A stretch of 64,000 nt of DNA, from contig JADJQZ010000001.1 of the NCBI GenBank assembly GCA_016712465.1, forward strand, positions 1,364,001-1,428,000, written 5' to 3'. The stretch comes from Candidatus Obscuribacter sp. (GTDB lineage: Bacteria > Cyanobacteriota > Vampirovibrionia > Obscuribacterales > Obscuribacteraceae). The translations under genes were made by a program, and so were the position numbers. The notes under the pieces were generated by a model. It made no database searches. It was not told the origin of the DNA and worked only from the letters and a program-made list of their open reading frames with translations. Positions 9,167-17,138 of the stretch are shown piece after piece; the first letter of the stretch is position 1, and the number at the start of each line of letters is the position of its first letter.

Positions 9167-10501
9167 GTGTTCTTGTCAGGCAGTGCTAAAAACAGGTACT
9201 CTCCTTTGAAGCGTAAGACGCTGCAAGTAGGTTTGACTCTGACTTATATATCCATGAGCTTTGCTCTGGTATCGTATGTGATACCGCTACCGCCGGTGCT
9301 GGCCGGTACCGCAGGGCTCAACACTGTCAGGCGCTATGCCGATGATGACGATCGCTTCAGCTTGAATTATTTTATGAATAATCATCCTGATTTGCAGAAG
9401 AATGCCGAAGCTATGGAGTTATGGGGGCTTTCCATGCTCTCTAATAAGCGTAATCAGGAAGCCCTGCGCACTCTGTCTCAGGCTAGTGTGCTGGACAAGG
9501 GGAATTTCAGCGCAGCCTCCTCCCTGGCCTACGGTCTTTGTTTAACTGGTAAAGGCGAACAGGGAATGTCTTTAATAGACAAGGTGTTGGCAGGCGATCC
9601 CGATAACTGCCGCGCTCTTGTGGTCAAATCGCTTTTGCTTGGTCTCAGTGGCAAGGAAGTGGGAGCCGATCGATGTTTGAAGCATGCGGAAGGCGTACTG
9701 AAAGACAATAAGAAAGACGAGTATTTCCTGGTTAAGGCCCGCATCGATACTGCCTTGCGGCGCTTTCAATCGGGGCAGGCCCTGGAACTAGCCGATGCTT
9801 ATGTAAAAGAACACCCTGGCAATGTGCGGGCTCTTGTTTTGAGAGCTGAAACCAAACGATTTTTGGGCAAGTCCGAAGCTGCCATCAAAGACTTTGACGA
9901 AGTCATCAAACTACGCAAAGACCATGCCACGGCCCTCAAATCTGATGGCGATTTGAACCGGCAGACCGGGCACTATGAGAAGGCTCTTTCCTTATATGAG
10001 AGATTTCGGGGGGATGGGCTGGATACTTCCCGAAGAGATCTTTCCCTGAAGGCAACGGCAGAATGCTATGAAAAGTTGCGCCGCTTCAAAGAGGGGCTCA
10101 AAACTCGCACCGAGTGGCTTGGTCTGCGTCTGTCTGCTAACGGGTTGACCTGGAAAACTCTCGAAACTGAGAAGAATTTGAATCTGCAATTGGCCCGTGA
10201 GCTTTTGACCCGTTCCTTTGATCAAGTTGAGCTTGGTCTATATAAAGATGCCCTCAAGGACCTCAATTTGATTTTGCGCCATTATCCACGCATGGCTTCT
10301 GCTCTGGAGCGTCGCGCCCTCTGTCTGACCAATCTGAAAAGATATAAGGAAGCACTGGCTGACTATAACCAGCTGGTTCTGGAACAGTCCCAGTACCCTC
10401 GCTGGTATAAAGAGCGGGGCAGAGTCTATGAAAGCCTCGGCGAGAAGACTAAGGCCCGGGCGGACGAGGCGCGATTTGCCGAACTCTCTAAGCTTGATTG
10501 A
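9167..10501 (+). CDS. Membrane-anchored or exported TPR-repeat protein
   Basis: 444 residues. A hydrophobic stretch at about residues 20-45 looks like a signal or anchor, after which the protein is built of degenerate tetratricopeptide repeats (for example AMELWGLSMLSNKRNQEAL, AAIKDFDEVIKLRKDH, YKEALADYNQLV), likely 8 or more. TPR arrays bind other proteins; no enzyme domain is present. It lies 38 bases after the histidine kinase on the same strand and may be its operon partner. GTG 9167 follows AGGGG by about nine bases. Confidence 0.8.
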   Translation: MFLSGSAKNRYSPLKRKTLQVGLTLTYISMSFALVSYVIPLPPVLAGTAGLNTVRRYADDDDRFSLNYFMNNHPDLQKNAEAMELWGLSMLSNKRNQEALRTLSQASVLDKGNFSAASSLAYGLCLTGKGEQGMSLIDKVLAGDPDNCRALVVKSLLLGLSGKEVGADRCLKHAEGVLKDNKKDEYFLVKARIDTALRRFQSGQALELADAYVKEHPGNVRALVLRAETKRFLGKSEAAIKDFDEVIKLRKDHATALKSDGDLNRQTGHYEKALSLYERFRGDGLDTSRRDLSLKATAECYEKLRRFKEGLKTRTEWLGLRLSANGLTWKTLETEKNLNLQLARELLTRSFDQVELGLYKDALKDLNLILRHYPRMASALERRALCLTNLKRYKEALADYNQLVLEQSQYPRWYKERGRVYESLGEKTKARADEARFAELSKLD

Positions 10502-10721
10502 AGCTCTGTGGGGCTTTGCGGAAAAGTTTGGGTGAATTTTTCAGGTTCACTTCCATGTCAACCTGGTGTCAACTTGCGGCCTTAGATTAGGAGCACGGAA
10601 AGAGATGCACGCCCCCGCAGCGCTACCTCAAAAGACAAAGTTCTTGAGCAAGCTGTAAAACAAGTGACCGCCTCTTTCAAGCCTAAGCTTCGATTTCTAT
10701 TTTCTTCTGGAGGTTCTTACC

Positions 10722-11330
10722 ATGAAATTCGCTACCAATGATTTCGCCGACACTAAAGCTGCCCGCATTGAAAAGCCTTCCGCCAGCCTTTATAACGATG
10801 CCTTCGATTTCGCCGCCATCAAGGACATGAAACTCCTGGCCAACAAAAAGGCTAAAGCTTATGAAAACAGCCTTCCCGAGCTGAGCTTCTGCGACAAGGA
10901 AGGCAACAAAGTCGACAAAGACGATGCCATCCGGGGCGCCAAGAAAGATAAGGAACTGGAAGGTCTGAAGAAAGACAAGGAAGGCATGAAGGATGCTGAA
11001 GGCAAGAAAATCGAGAAAGATGGCGGCATGAAAGATGCTGAGATCAAGAAATTCGATAAAGATGGTGGCATGAAAGATGAACTGCCGGAAGGTAAAAAGT
11101 ATTTCGATGAGGGTGGTATCAAGGACGGTATCTCTGAAGGCAAGAAAGTAGTCCAAGATGGTGGTCCGAAAGACCCTGATTGCATCAAAGGCGAGATCAA
11201 AGACGGCGGTATCAAAGACTGGTTCCGTAATGAGAATCAAGGGCAGAACCGCACCGAAAGCAGCAGCTCCAACGATCGCCCTCAGGCACCTGCCGAGCAA
11301 GCTGATCATGAAGAGGGCGAGAATAGATAA
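10722..11330 (+). CDS. Hydrophilic KDGG-repeat protein of unknown function
   Basis: 202 residues, no signal peptide or membrane helix, strikingly rich in Lys, Asp, Glu and Gly. From about residue 85 to 165 a 14-16-residue unit is repeated about six times, built on GG(M/I)KD followed by an EGKK-like turn (GGMKDAEIKKFDKD, GGMKDELPEGKK, GGIKDGISEGKK, GGPKDPDC, GGIKDWF). The tail is Ser/Asn/Gln-rich. GGAGG lies about nine bases before ATG 10722 and a terminator-like hairpin follows, so it looks like a well-expressed single gene. I do not recognise a family. Alternating charge suggests a disordered, possibly stress-protective or scaffold protein, which is speculation. Confidence 0.8.
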   Translation: MKFATNDFADTKAARIEKPSASLYNDAFDFAAIKDMKLLANKKAKAYENSLPELSFCDKEGNKVDKDDAIRGAKKDKELEGLKKDKEGMKDAEGKKIEKDGGMKDAEIKKFDKDGGMKDELPEGKKYFDEGGIKDGISEGKKVVQDGGPKDPDCIKGEIKDGGIKDWFRNENQGQNRTESSSSNDRPQAPAEQADHEEGENR

Positions 11331-11362
11331 GCAATATCACTGCCGGTTTTCAAACGGGGGGA

Positions 11363-11383
11363 AGAGGGGCCAAAAGCCCCTCT
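11363..11383 (+). terminator. Hairpin after the KDGG-repeat gene
   Basis: Perfect 8-base stem AGAGGGGC / GCCCCTCT around a CAAAA loop, 32 bases after the stop codon. There is no run of T afterwards, so termination strength is uncertain. Confidence 0.5.
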
Positions 11384-11415
11384 TCGACTTGGGTGCAAGT
11401 TGAGGAGGCTACATC

Positions 11416-11475
11416 ATGGTTATTTGGCTAATGAGAAGCAGGCGTGCTAAAGGTGGACTTGCCGCTGTGGCGTAA
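11416..11475 (+). CDS. Possible 19-residue micro-ORF
   Basis: ATG 11416 is preceded, 7 bases upstream, by GAGGAGG, one of the strongest ribosome sites in the window, and opens a frame MVIWLMRSRRAKGGLAAVA ending at TAA. It lies just beyond the hairpin that follows the KDGG-repeat gene. It may be a small basic peptide, a remnant of a broken gene, or chance. Confidence 0.3.
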   Translation: MVIWLMRSRRAKGGLAAVA

Positions 11476-11501
11476 GAGTCCGCCAGCTTTATTTTAGAGT
11501 G

Positions 11502-11855
11502 TTAGGTGTTGGTTTCGTCGGATATTTCTGATTTCACTGGCTGTTGGGACTTTATCCACATTAGCAAAGGACCCAGGCAGGTTCCGACGAAGAGGAATGG
11601 TAAACAATCAACTTCATTTCTTGCAAGTGCCAACAGAAATCCTTGCTGCATCAAATCTTGTAGAACCTTTGGTGTTTTAAGCCCCTTGTCCCAATATTGC
11701 TGCTCTAAAGTCATATTCAGGGCAAGAACCATCTGAGCAGGACCCGCTTGCCTACTGGGTCTCATGAAGAGAACTCCCGGAAAAACAACCAGTGAAGCAC
11801 TGATCAGAAAACCGGCGAGCGCTGAATTAATACCTTTGAGTAGAGTGGATTTCAC
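11502..11855 (-). CDS. Small membrane protein of unknown function
   Basis: 117 residues with hydrophobic segments at about 11-31 and 86-102, i.e. two likely membrane helices, joined by a polar loop. Start GTG 11855 has no clear ribosome site. No family recognised. It stands alone between the KDGG-repeat gene and the L,D-transpeptidase. Confidence 0.5.
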   Translation of the reverse strand: MKSTLLKGINSALAGFLISASLVVFPGVLFMRPSRQAGPAQMVLALNMTLEQQYWDKGLKTPKVLQDLMQQGFLLALARNEVDCLPFLFVGTCLGPLLMWIKSQQPVKSEISDETNT

Positions 11856-11990
11856 GATTCTAAAGCAACCATTACCCAGTAAACGCGACCTTTGTGCGTT
11901 CTACACCATCATAGCAAGTTACGCTACAAGAGCATTTTGGTGACTGCTCTCCTTGCCAGACCGGCTGGTGCAAGCTTAGAATTCACTTAT

Positions 11991-12026
11991 TGCTGAGTTG
12001 TTTGCTGAGTTGTTTGCTGAGTTTTT
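11991..12026. repeat. Three tandem 12-base repeats before the L,D-transpeptidase
   Basis: TGCTGAGTTGTT occurs at 11991 and 12003 and in a slightly changed third copy at 12015. The copies end about 17 bases before the chosen ATG and cover the region where a leader or ribosome site would act; upstream in the same frame they would encode repeated Phe-Ala-Glu-Leu. Confidence 0.75.
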
Positions 12027-12042
12027 TAAGGATTATTGGTTG

Positions 12043-12816
12043 ATGGGAAGTTTTTTCAAGAAGCGACGCCGAGTTATCATTGCTTTGGCGGCTGTGTCGC
12101 TTCTTTGTTCCTTCCTGACTCCCTATCCTATGAAGGTGCTTCGTCGCGTCAAGCGGATGGTAGTGAGTGTGGTGGAGCGTAAGCCGGTTGTTGAACCACC
12201 AGTTATCTACACCGCTGAAGATCAGATTGCCACTTATGGAGCCGCGGCCCGAGCAAGACTGCAACCGAAATTTCAAGCAAAAGGGGTAGCCTATCCGCCT
12301 CAGCGGCTGACAATGGTAGTGATTAAGTCCACCAAGCAGCTCATGCTCTATGCTTGTGCCGCTGATTCTTCTTACAAATACATATGCTCTTATCCCGTTC
12401 TTGCAGCCAGCGGTGTGCTCGGTCCCAAACTCAGAGAAGGTGACTGCCAGGTGCCGGAGGGGTTGTATAACCTCACTCTTGAACCCAATACCCCTTACCA
12501 TTTAGCCCTTCGCTTGAACTACCCAAACCCCACCGATTGGGCCCATGCCAAAGAAGACGGTCGCGAACAGCCTGGTAGCGACATTCTGGTGCACGGCAAG
12601 GAATGTTCTATTGGCTGCATAGCCATGGGTGATCCTGTCAGTGAGGATTTGTTTGTGGCGGCTTATGATACTGCCGACAAGAATTTGCCGCTGATTATCG
12701 CGCCTGTGGATTTTCGCACCACTGCCATTCCGGCCGCTAGTGCAACTGATCCGAAATGGTTACCGGAACTCTATGGTCAGATTAAGGCGGCATTGGCGGA
12801 GTTGCCGGTAAACTAG
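12043..12816 (+). CDS. L,D-transpeptidase (YkuD/YafK-like), membrane-anchored
   Basis: 257 residues. A basic stretch (KKRRR) and a hydrophobic helix at about 11-25 anchor or export the protein. The YkuD catalytic segment reads HGKECSIGCIAMGD, with His184 and nucleophile Cys192, as in enzymes that cross-link peptidoglycan or attach proteins to it, here in the YafK-like branch. ATG 12043 is preceded by TAAGGAT; an in-frame TTG at 11998 would add 15 residues translated from the 12-base repeats. It stands alone, so its substrate is unknown. Confidence 0.85.
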   Translation: MGSFFKKRRRVIIALAAVSLLCSFLTPYPMKVLRRVKRMVVSVVERKPVVEPPVIYTAEDQIATYGAAARARLQPKFQAKGVAYPPQRLTMVVIKSTKQLMLYACAADSSYKYICSYPVLAASGVLGPKLREGDCQVPEGLYNLTLEPNTPYHLALRLNYPNPTDWAHAKEDGREQPGSDILVHGKECSIGCIAMGDPVSEDLFVAAYDTADKNLPLIIAPVDFRTTAIPAASATDPKWLPELYGQIKAALAELPVN

Positions 12817-12919
12817 GGTTTTGTTTTGTGCGGAGGGCTCCTCAAGCATCGCCGTGCTCAAGTTTGCGATCGGTCTACCGGTCCTGATTTGTCCATCTCC
12901 GACCATAAGACCTGGAGGT

Positions 12920-13330
12920 TTATAGTGAGAGGAATTTTGATAGTTGATCCAGATGCCTTCGCAGTGTTACTTTGCAGGATTCGTCAATGTATATGTACAG
13001 GTAATTGTCGAATGCGCGTACGTCTCTGAATTCCTCTGTGTGAACGCCGCCGTACTGGTCATAAAACGCTATGTCAATTGGAGTAAATTCTCCGGAGTGC
13101 GCTAGAATCGTGATTTTCTTATTCGCGCCGAGTTCTCGAATAGTAGTTTTACCTAAACCATAACCGAGTGTGACTCTCTCAATAGTTGATGGGCTGCAGT
13201 TCTCTATTTCTACCAGGCAGTCTGGAGGGAAAAGTATAGTCCCGGTATAACTCATTCCAATTAGAAGTGCCGCAAATGAACAAAAACCCCAAATGAAGCC
13301 CTTCTGAAATTGATTCGTTGCAACGCCCAT
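12920..13330 (-). CDS. Single-pass membrane protein of unknown function
   Basis: 136 residues: one N-terminal hydrophobic segment (about 11-32) followed by a soluble, probably extracytoplasmic, beta-rich domain with two cysteines close behind the helix. ATG 13330 has AAGGAG upstream, which supports the gene. No family recognised. Confidence 0.6.
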   Translation of the reverse strand: MGVATNQFQKGFIWGFCSFAALLIGMSYTGTILFPPDCLVEIENCSPSTIERVTLGYGLGKTTIRELGANKKITILAHSGEFTPIDIAFYDQYGGVHTEEFRDVRAFDNYLYIYIDESCKVTLRRHLDQLSKFLSL

Positions 13331-13394
13331 TCCTAACTCCTTGAGCTTTATCTAAATTACGTATTGAAATAAAATTCGCCGCTACTCAAGTACC

Positions 13395-13952
13395 TCAGTT
13401 CCAATCGACTTGCTCGGGTCCCACCAGCTTGCCCTGCTTGAGTTTGAAATTTACTACCTTGTGCTTGGTGGGACCAGGCGCACTGTCATTTGGTCTATGC
13501 GTCATGATATCGAGCACCAGGGCTTTATTTTTGATGGTCAGGTTTTTCGTCTCACTGCGGTCTCCGAGAGAGCGCATCCCTACTTGCACCGGCTTGCCAT
13601 CCTTGCAGATAAACACCGCCATGCGCATAAAGGATCCGGAGCCGCCGTAGTTCTCGTAGTAGACCACTGCGCCGTCAGCCTGTCCATCACCATCAAGGTC
13701 ACCCACTGCCGTCTTCAGTATTCTGCCGTTAGCAGACTCGGTTGCATACTCACCGCTAGTAAATTTCAGATGGTGCACGCCGTCACCTTCCCAATCCGGG
13801 GCGTCTAAAGTGACATTGTTGAGTTGAGCGGTAGTCAGCCCGCCAGCAAATGCAGGTGGTGAGGTAAGCAATAGACCGGCGCAGACGAGCCAGGCACGGC
13901 CCATGTGTAGACTTCGGTAGACGTTTTTAGACACTGTTTTTACCCTGTACAT
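13395..13952 (-). CDS. Exported protein with a DxDxDG calcium-loop motif
   Basis: A signal sequence runs to about PPAFAGG. The mature part has DLDGDGQADG, the spacing of EF-hand/FG-GAP-type calcium loops, next to a VVYYENYGGSG stretch. No other domain recognised. Starts at ATG 13952; a TTG at 13964 and an ATG at 13904, which would give a standard-length signal peptide, are alternatives. It lies downstream of the caspase-fold genes on the same strand, 32 bases after the third, and could be in their operon. Confidence 0.65.
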   Translation of the reverse strand: MYRVKTVSKNVYRSLHMGRAWLVCAGLLLTSPPAFAGGLTTAQLNNVTLDAPDWEGDGVHHLKFTSGEYATESANGRILKTAVGDLDGDGQADGAVVYYENYGGSGSFMRMAVFICKDGKPVQVGMRSLGDRSETKNLTIKNKALVLDIMTHRPNDSAPGPTKHKVVNFKLKQGKLVGPEQVDWN

Positions 13953-13984
13953 AAGTCCTGCCAATCATATCAATTTAGCACTAC

Positions 13985-15484
13985 CTAAAGCTTGCCCGGT
14001 CTTGGCTTGAGCGGTCGACAGCCGAGGATTATTTCATTGCCTGACCACTTGCTGGCTTCCACTACTGGGGTTTGAAGCACCCCTCTTTCCCTCACCACCT
14101 GCTCTTCCACTTTCTCTTTTACTGTTTTGAATACTTCCGAGATCGGGCTCTGAGCGCCTTTTTCCTGGAAGGCGTCGATGAGGTTTCTGGTGAAGACGGA
14201 ATTTTGCATGTTTTTTCCTTCCCAGGAAACTTGATTTTTATCGCTGGAGCAGACCACCATTTGGCCGGTGCCCTGTGAGAAACTGAGAGCGTCGGCGTTA
14301 GCATTTCTGGTTAAGCCTTTGCTCTCAGATGCACCGCCGGCATGGCAGGTGTCCAGCACCACCAGTACCCTTTCGGAGTGTACCCGTTCTTTGATGGTGG
14401 CAGCCAGTGATTTCATGGCGATGCCTGTGGTGAAGAGTTTATCCGGATTGGTGTCGTAGGTTACAACATAGTTGACGCCGCAAATGTCTGAGTCGGAGGC
14501 GCTGCCGTGGCTGCTGATGAAAATAACTACCAGGTCATCGGGAAGGGCGAGACGAGGCAGCCAGCTATCACCCAGTACATCGAGAATGCGATCTTTGGTG
14601 GCATTCTCATTCAGTAAAAGTTTGATATGGTCCGGGGCAAAGTTGCCCTTGGTGACCAGGTAGTTGTAGAAGTCCTGGGCATCTTTGGCGGGATAGCGCA
14701 GGTTCAATTTGGCATCGGCGAATTTGGAGACGCCCACAACCACCGCCCACTTATCCAGAACCGGTCTGTTTTTTGCACCGGAGCCTGGTTGCCCTTCTCC
14801 TGAGGCTATGGTTTGACCGGTCTTGGTGCTTGCCTCTTTACCTTTGGAAGCTAAGAGTTCTTCAGTATCAGGCTCTTCCAGATACCGACCGTAAACTTGC
14901 ACACGGGCCAGGTGAAAGTAACTTACTCCGTTCAAGCTGAGCTTCAGGTAACGCATATTTTCCGGCGCTTTCCCGAGCCAGAGCCAGGAGGCACTGGGTG
15001 CCTGGGGCTTAGAGAGTTGCTTCCAGTAGGTCTTATCCGACGATGCCCACATGGTCAGTCCCTGGGCCCTTTCCTGGCATTGCCGCAGTCGGTTCTGGAC
15101 GATAATTTCTTCAACCTGGCAGGAGCGCTTCAGGTCGATGATGATGTAGGGGTTCAGCTCTTCTTTCGTATGGAAGGCGAACTCCTGTTTCTGTGAGCGG
15201 TCCTGGGGCAAGATGGCTTCGTGCAAGTCATTTGTGCCGGTGAGAAGGGCCCGTCTTGGTGGATAGCCGGGATAAACCGAGCTTACTTCATAGTCGCCAT
15301 CCAGTGATAGACAGAGGCTGCCGTTTGTCTGGCTTCTTTCTTCCCGAGCGGCAAGGGGGGCTGATTTGGACGCCAGGGAATTGGTGAGAATCTGGCAGGC
15401 GCACATGGCTGTTAGAAGGGCGAGACTTATTAAGAGTGGGTTTCTGAGAAACGTTTTGCCTGATGCGGTCTGATCTTTTTGCAT
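13985..15484 (-). CDS. Exported caspase-fold (peptidase C14) protein with discoidin-like N-terminal domain
   Basis: 499 residues. A signal or anchor helix (about 17-37) is followed by a discoidin/F5-8C-like domain at about 70-200 (YIIIDLKRSC ... RYLKLSLNG ... HLARVQVYG) and a caspase domain at about 243-480 starting DKWAVVVGVSKF. The catalytic dyad is present: His326 in ISSHGSAS and Cys380 in LDTCHAGG. Members of this clan (orthocaspases, metacaspase-like) are cysteine peptidases; specificity is not evident. Third of three tandem paralogues reading on the minus strand and the only one with the discoidin-like part. Begins ATG 15484, 30 bases past its neighbour. Confidence 0.87.
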   Translation of the reverse strand: MQKDQTASGKTFLRNPLLISLALLTAMCACQILTNSLASKSAPLAAREERSQTNGSLCLSLDGDYEVSSVYPGYPPRRALLTGTNDLHEAILPQDRSQKQEFAFHTKEELNPYIIIDLKRSCQVEEIIVQNRLRQCQERAQGLTMWASSDKTYWKQLSKPQAPSASWLWLGKAPENMRYLKLSLNGVSYFHLARVQVYGRYLEEPDTEELLASKGKEASTKTGQTIASGEGQPGSGAKNRPVLDKWAVVVGVSKFADAKLNLRYPAKDAQDFYNYLVTKGNFAPDHIKLLLNENATKDRILDVLGDSWLPRLALPDDLVVIFISSHGSASDSDICGVNYVVTYDTNPDKLFTTGIAMKSLAATIKERVHSERVLVVLDTCHAGGASESKGLTRNANADALSFSQGTGQMVVCSSDKNQVSWEGKNMQNSVFTRNLIDAFQEKGAQSPISEVFKTVKEKVEEQVVRERGVLQTPVVEASKWSGNEIILGCRPLKPRPGKL

Positions 15485-15514
15485 TTGTCTAAATTACCCT
15501 TTGCCGCCTTCGCC

Positions 15515-17128
15515 TTATTTTGTCTGTATTACTTCCAGTATTCTTTCGCTCAATGCCTCGGTCAGTGCCGGGTAGACTTGCCCTTTCAGGAATTCCATGC
15601 GTTCGTTTTTGCCGCCTTTGAAGGGCGGCGTGTTGACCCGTTTGCCCTCTACCAGAATCAGTTCGCCTGTTTCACCCGAGCCTACTCTCAAGATTACTTC
15701 CATGCGGCAGGTATCTTTGATGAAAGCCAGGTCTTCTATGCTTACTTCGGCGATGTAGCGTGCTTTCATGGCTCGGCCGAGCATCATCAGGTTCTCCTGC
15801 TCGAAAAACTGAGTGCCGGTCAATACTGCGTTGCCCATTGCTTCTCCCGAGTCGAAGCTGCTCACCAGTTTGCGTCCCAGGCTGGAGCGCAGCTTTGTTT
15901 GCAACATATATTGCAGATTGACGGCCGGGTCATTTATGTAGTCGCTGCCCAGGCTCAGCCTTGGAGGTGCGGTGCAGGGAAGTAGGGCGAGACGATCCGG
16001 CAGGGTGAGAGTCTTTGCCCGGCGCTGTTTTGCCTGGGGTTCTTCTTCTTCTTTTTCCTCCGGTAGTTTGATCAGGTCCGGTTGAATATCATCAAGAAGT
16101 TTGTCGATAGGGCCGGCCTTTAGAGGTCGTTCCGCATTGTCGGAGGCTTGTTGCTTTGGTTTGGTCTCTTCGGCTTGTTTTAGTTTGGGTTCGTCAGTCT
16201 GCTTCTGGCTTTCTTCCGTCAGTCCCGGGCGGGGCGCTTGGGGCGGCACGGCCAGAGCAATTTCGGCGGCCGGCCAGGAACTTGCCAGAACCGGCGTTTG
16301 CAAGACGCCCCTTTCCCTCAAGACTATCGCTTGCACTTGCTCTTTCGTTTCTTTGAAGATCTCTGCCAGGCTGGCTTTCACTCCGCCTTTGCGCAGGGCG
16401 TCTAGAAGGCAGCCGGTGAAGACTCCATTTTCTCTGGCTTTGAATTCGAATGATTCCTGGTTCGGTTGACTGGAGGCAATCACCAACTGACCGCTTTCCG
16501 TAGCCAGTTGACCGGCGTTGATATTGCTCGTTGCCTTGGCGGCTTTGTCTGCCCCGGCGGCGGTGGCGCCGCCTGCGTGGCAGGCATCGACTATGATGAC
16601 GACGCGCTTGCTGTAAACCTTGGCTTTGATGACCCGGGCGATTTGTTGCATTTCGATGCCGGTGGCGTAGAGGTCGTCGCTATCGCTGTCGGCGGCCAGC
16701 AGGAAGTTCAGACCCTGACCGGCTTCGGCGGCGCTGCCGTGGGTTGAGATGTAGACCACGGCCAGGTCGTCGGGGGCGGCACGACGACCGAGCCACTGGC
16801 TGCCGAGGCTGGAGAGGATGTTGCACTGGGTGGCTTCTTCATCGAGGAGAACTTTTACATGATCGGCTGCGAAGTGCCCCTCATCTACCAGGTAAGCGGC
16901 AAAGTCGGCGGCGTCTCGGGCGGCCTGTTTGAGATTGAGTTTGGGGTTTTTGAATTTGCTTATGCCTATGACCAGGGCCCATTTATCGCGAGGCGGGGGC
17001 TGTGCCCCGGCGGGCAAGCTTGCACATGTTTGGGCGCCCACCAGCAAGAGTATAGTCGTGGCTGCGAAGGATAGAATCCCGGTCTTGCGCGCTCTGGTTT
17101 TCCTGGTCTTGCCTTTTACCTGGTTCAC
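15515..17128 (-). CDS. Exported caspase-fold protein with C-terminal conserved domain
   Basis: 537 residues. Signal helix about 18-37, then the caspase domain from DKWALVIGISKF, with His130 in YISTHGSA and Cys183 in VDACHAGG. After the domain comes a Gln/Lys/Glu-rich linker (about 300-375) and a C-terminal domain (about 380-537, ALLPCTAP ... ARYIAEVSIEDLAF) shared with the paralogue upstream but not the one downstream. GTG 17128 has AGGA eight bases ahead. It begins 10 bases after the upstream gene ends, so the three are probably one transcript. Confidence 0.87.
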   Translation of the reverse strand: MNQVKGKTRKTRARKTGILSFAATTILLLVGAQTCASLPAGAQPPPRDKWALVIGISKFKNPKLNLKQAARDAADFAAYLVDEGHFAADHVKVLLDEEATQCNILSSLGSQWLGRRAAPDDLAVVYISTHGSAAEAGQGLNFLLAADSDSDDLYATGIEMQQIARVIKAKVYSKRVVIIVDACHAGGATAAGADKAAKATSNINAGQLATESGQLVIASSQPNQESFEFKARENGVFTGCLLDALRKGGVKASLAEIFKETKEQVQAIVLRERGVLQTPVLASSWPAAEIALAVPPQAPRPGLTEESQKQTDEPKLKQAEETKPKQQASDNAERPLKAGPIDKLLDDIQPDLIKLPEEKEEEEPQAKQRRAKTLTLPDRLALLPCTAPPRLSLGSDYINDPAVNLQYMLQTKLRSSLGRKLVSSFDSGEAMGNAVLTGTQFFEQENLMMLGRAMKARYIAEVSIEDLAFIKDTCRMEVILRVGSGETGELILVEGKRVNTPPFKGGKNERMEFLKGQVYPALTEALSERILEVIQTK

Positions 17129-17138
17129 TTGCTATTTC

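Noticed and set aside
10683..11309. 208-residue frame antisense to the KDGG-repeat gene
   Set aside because: Hydrophobic mirror of a repetitive Lys/Asp/Gly sequence; no ribosome site, and the sense strand has GGAGG and a terminator.
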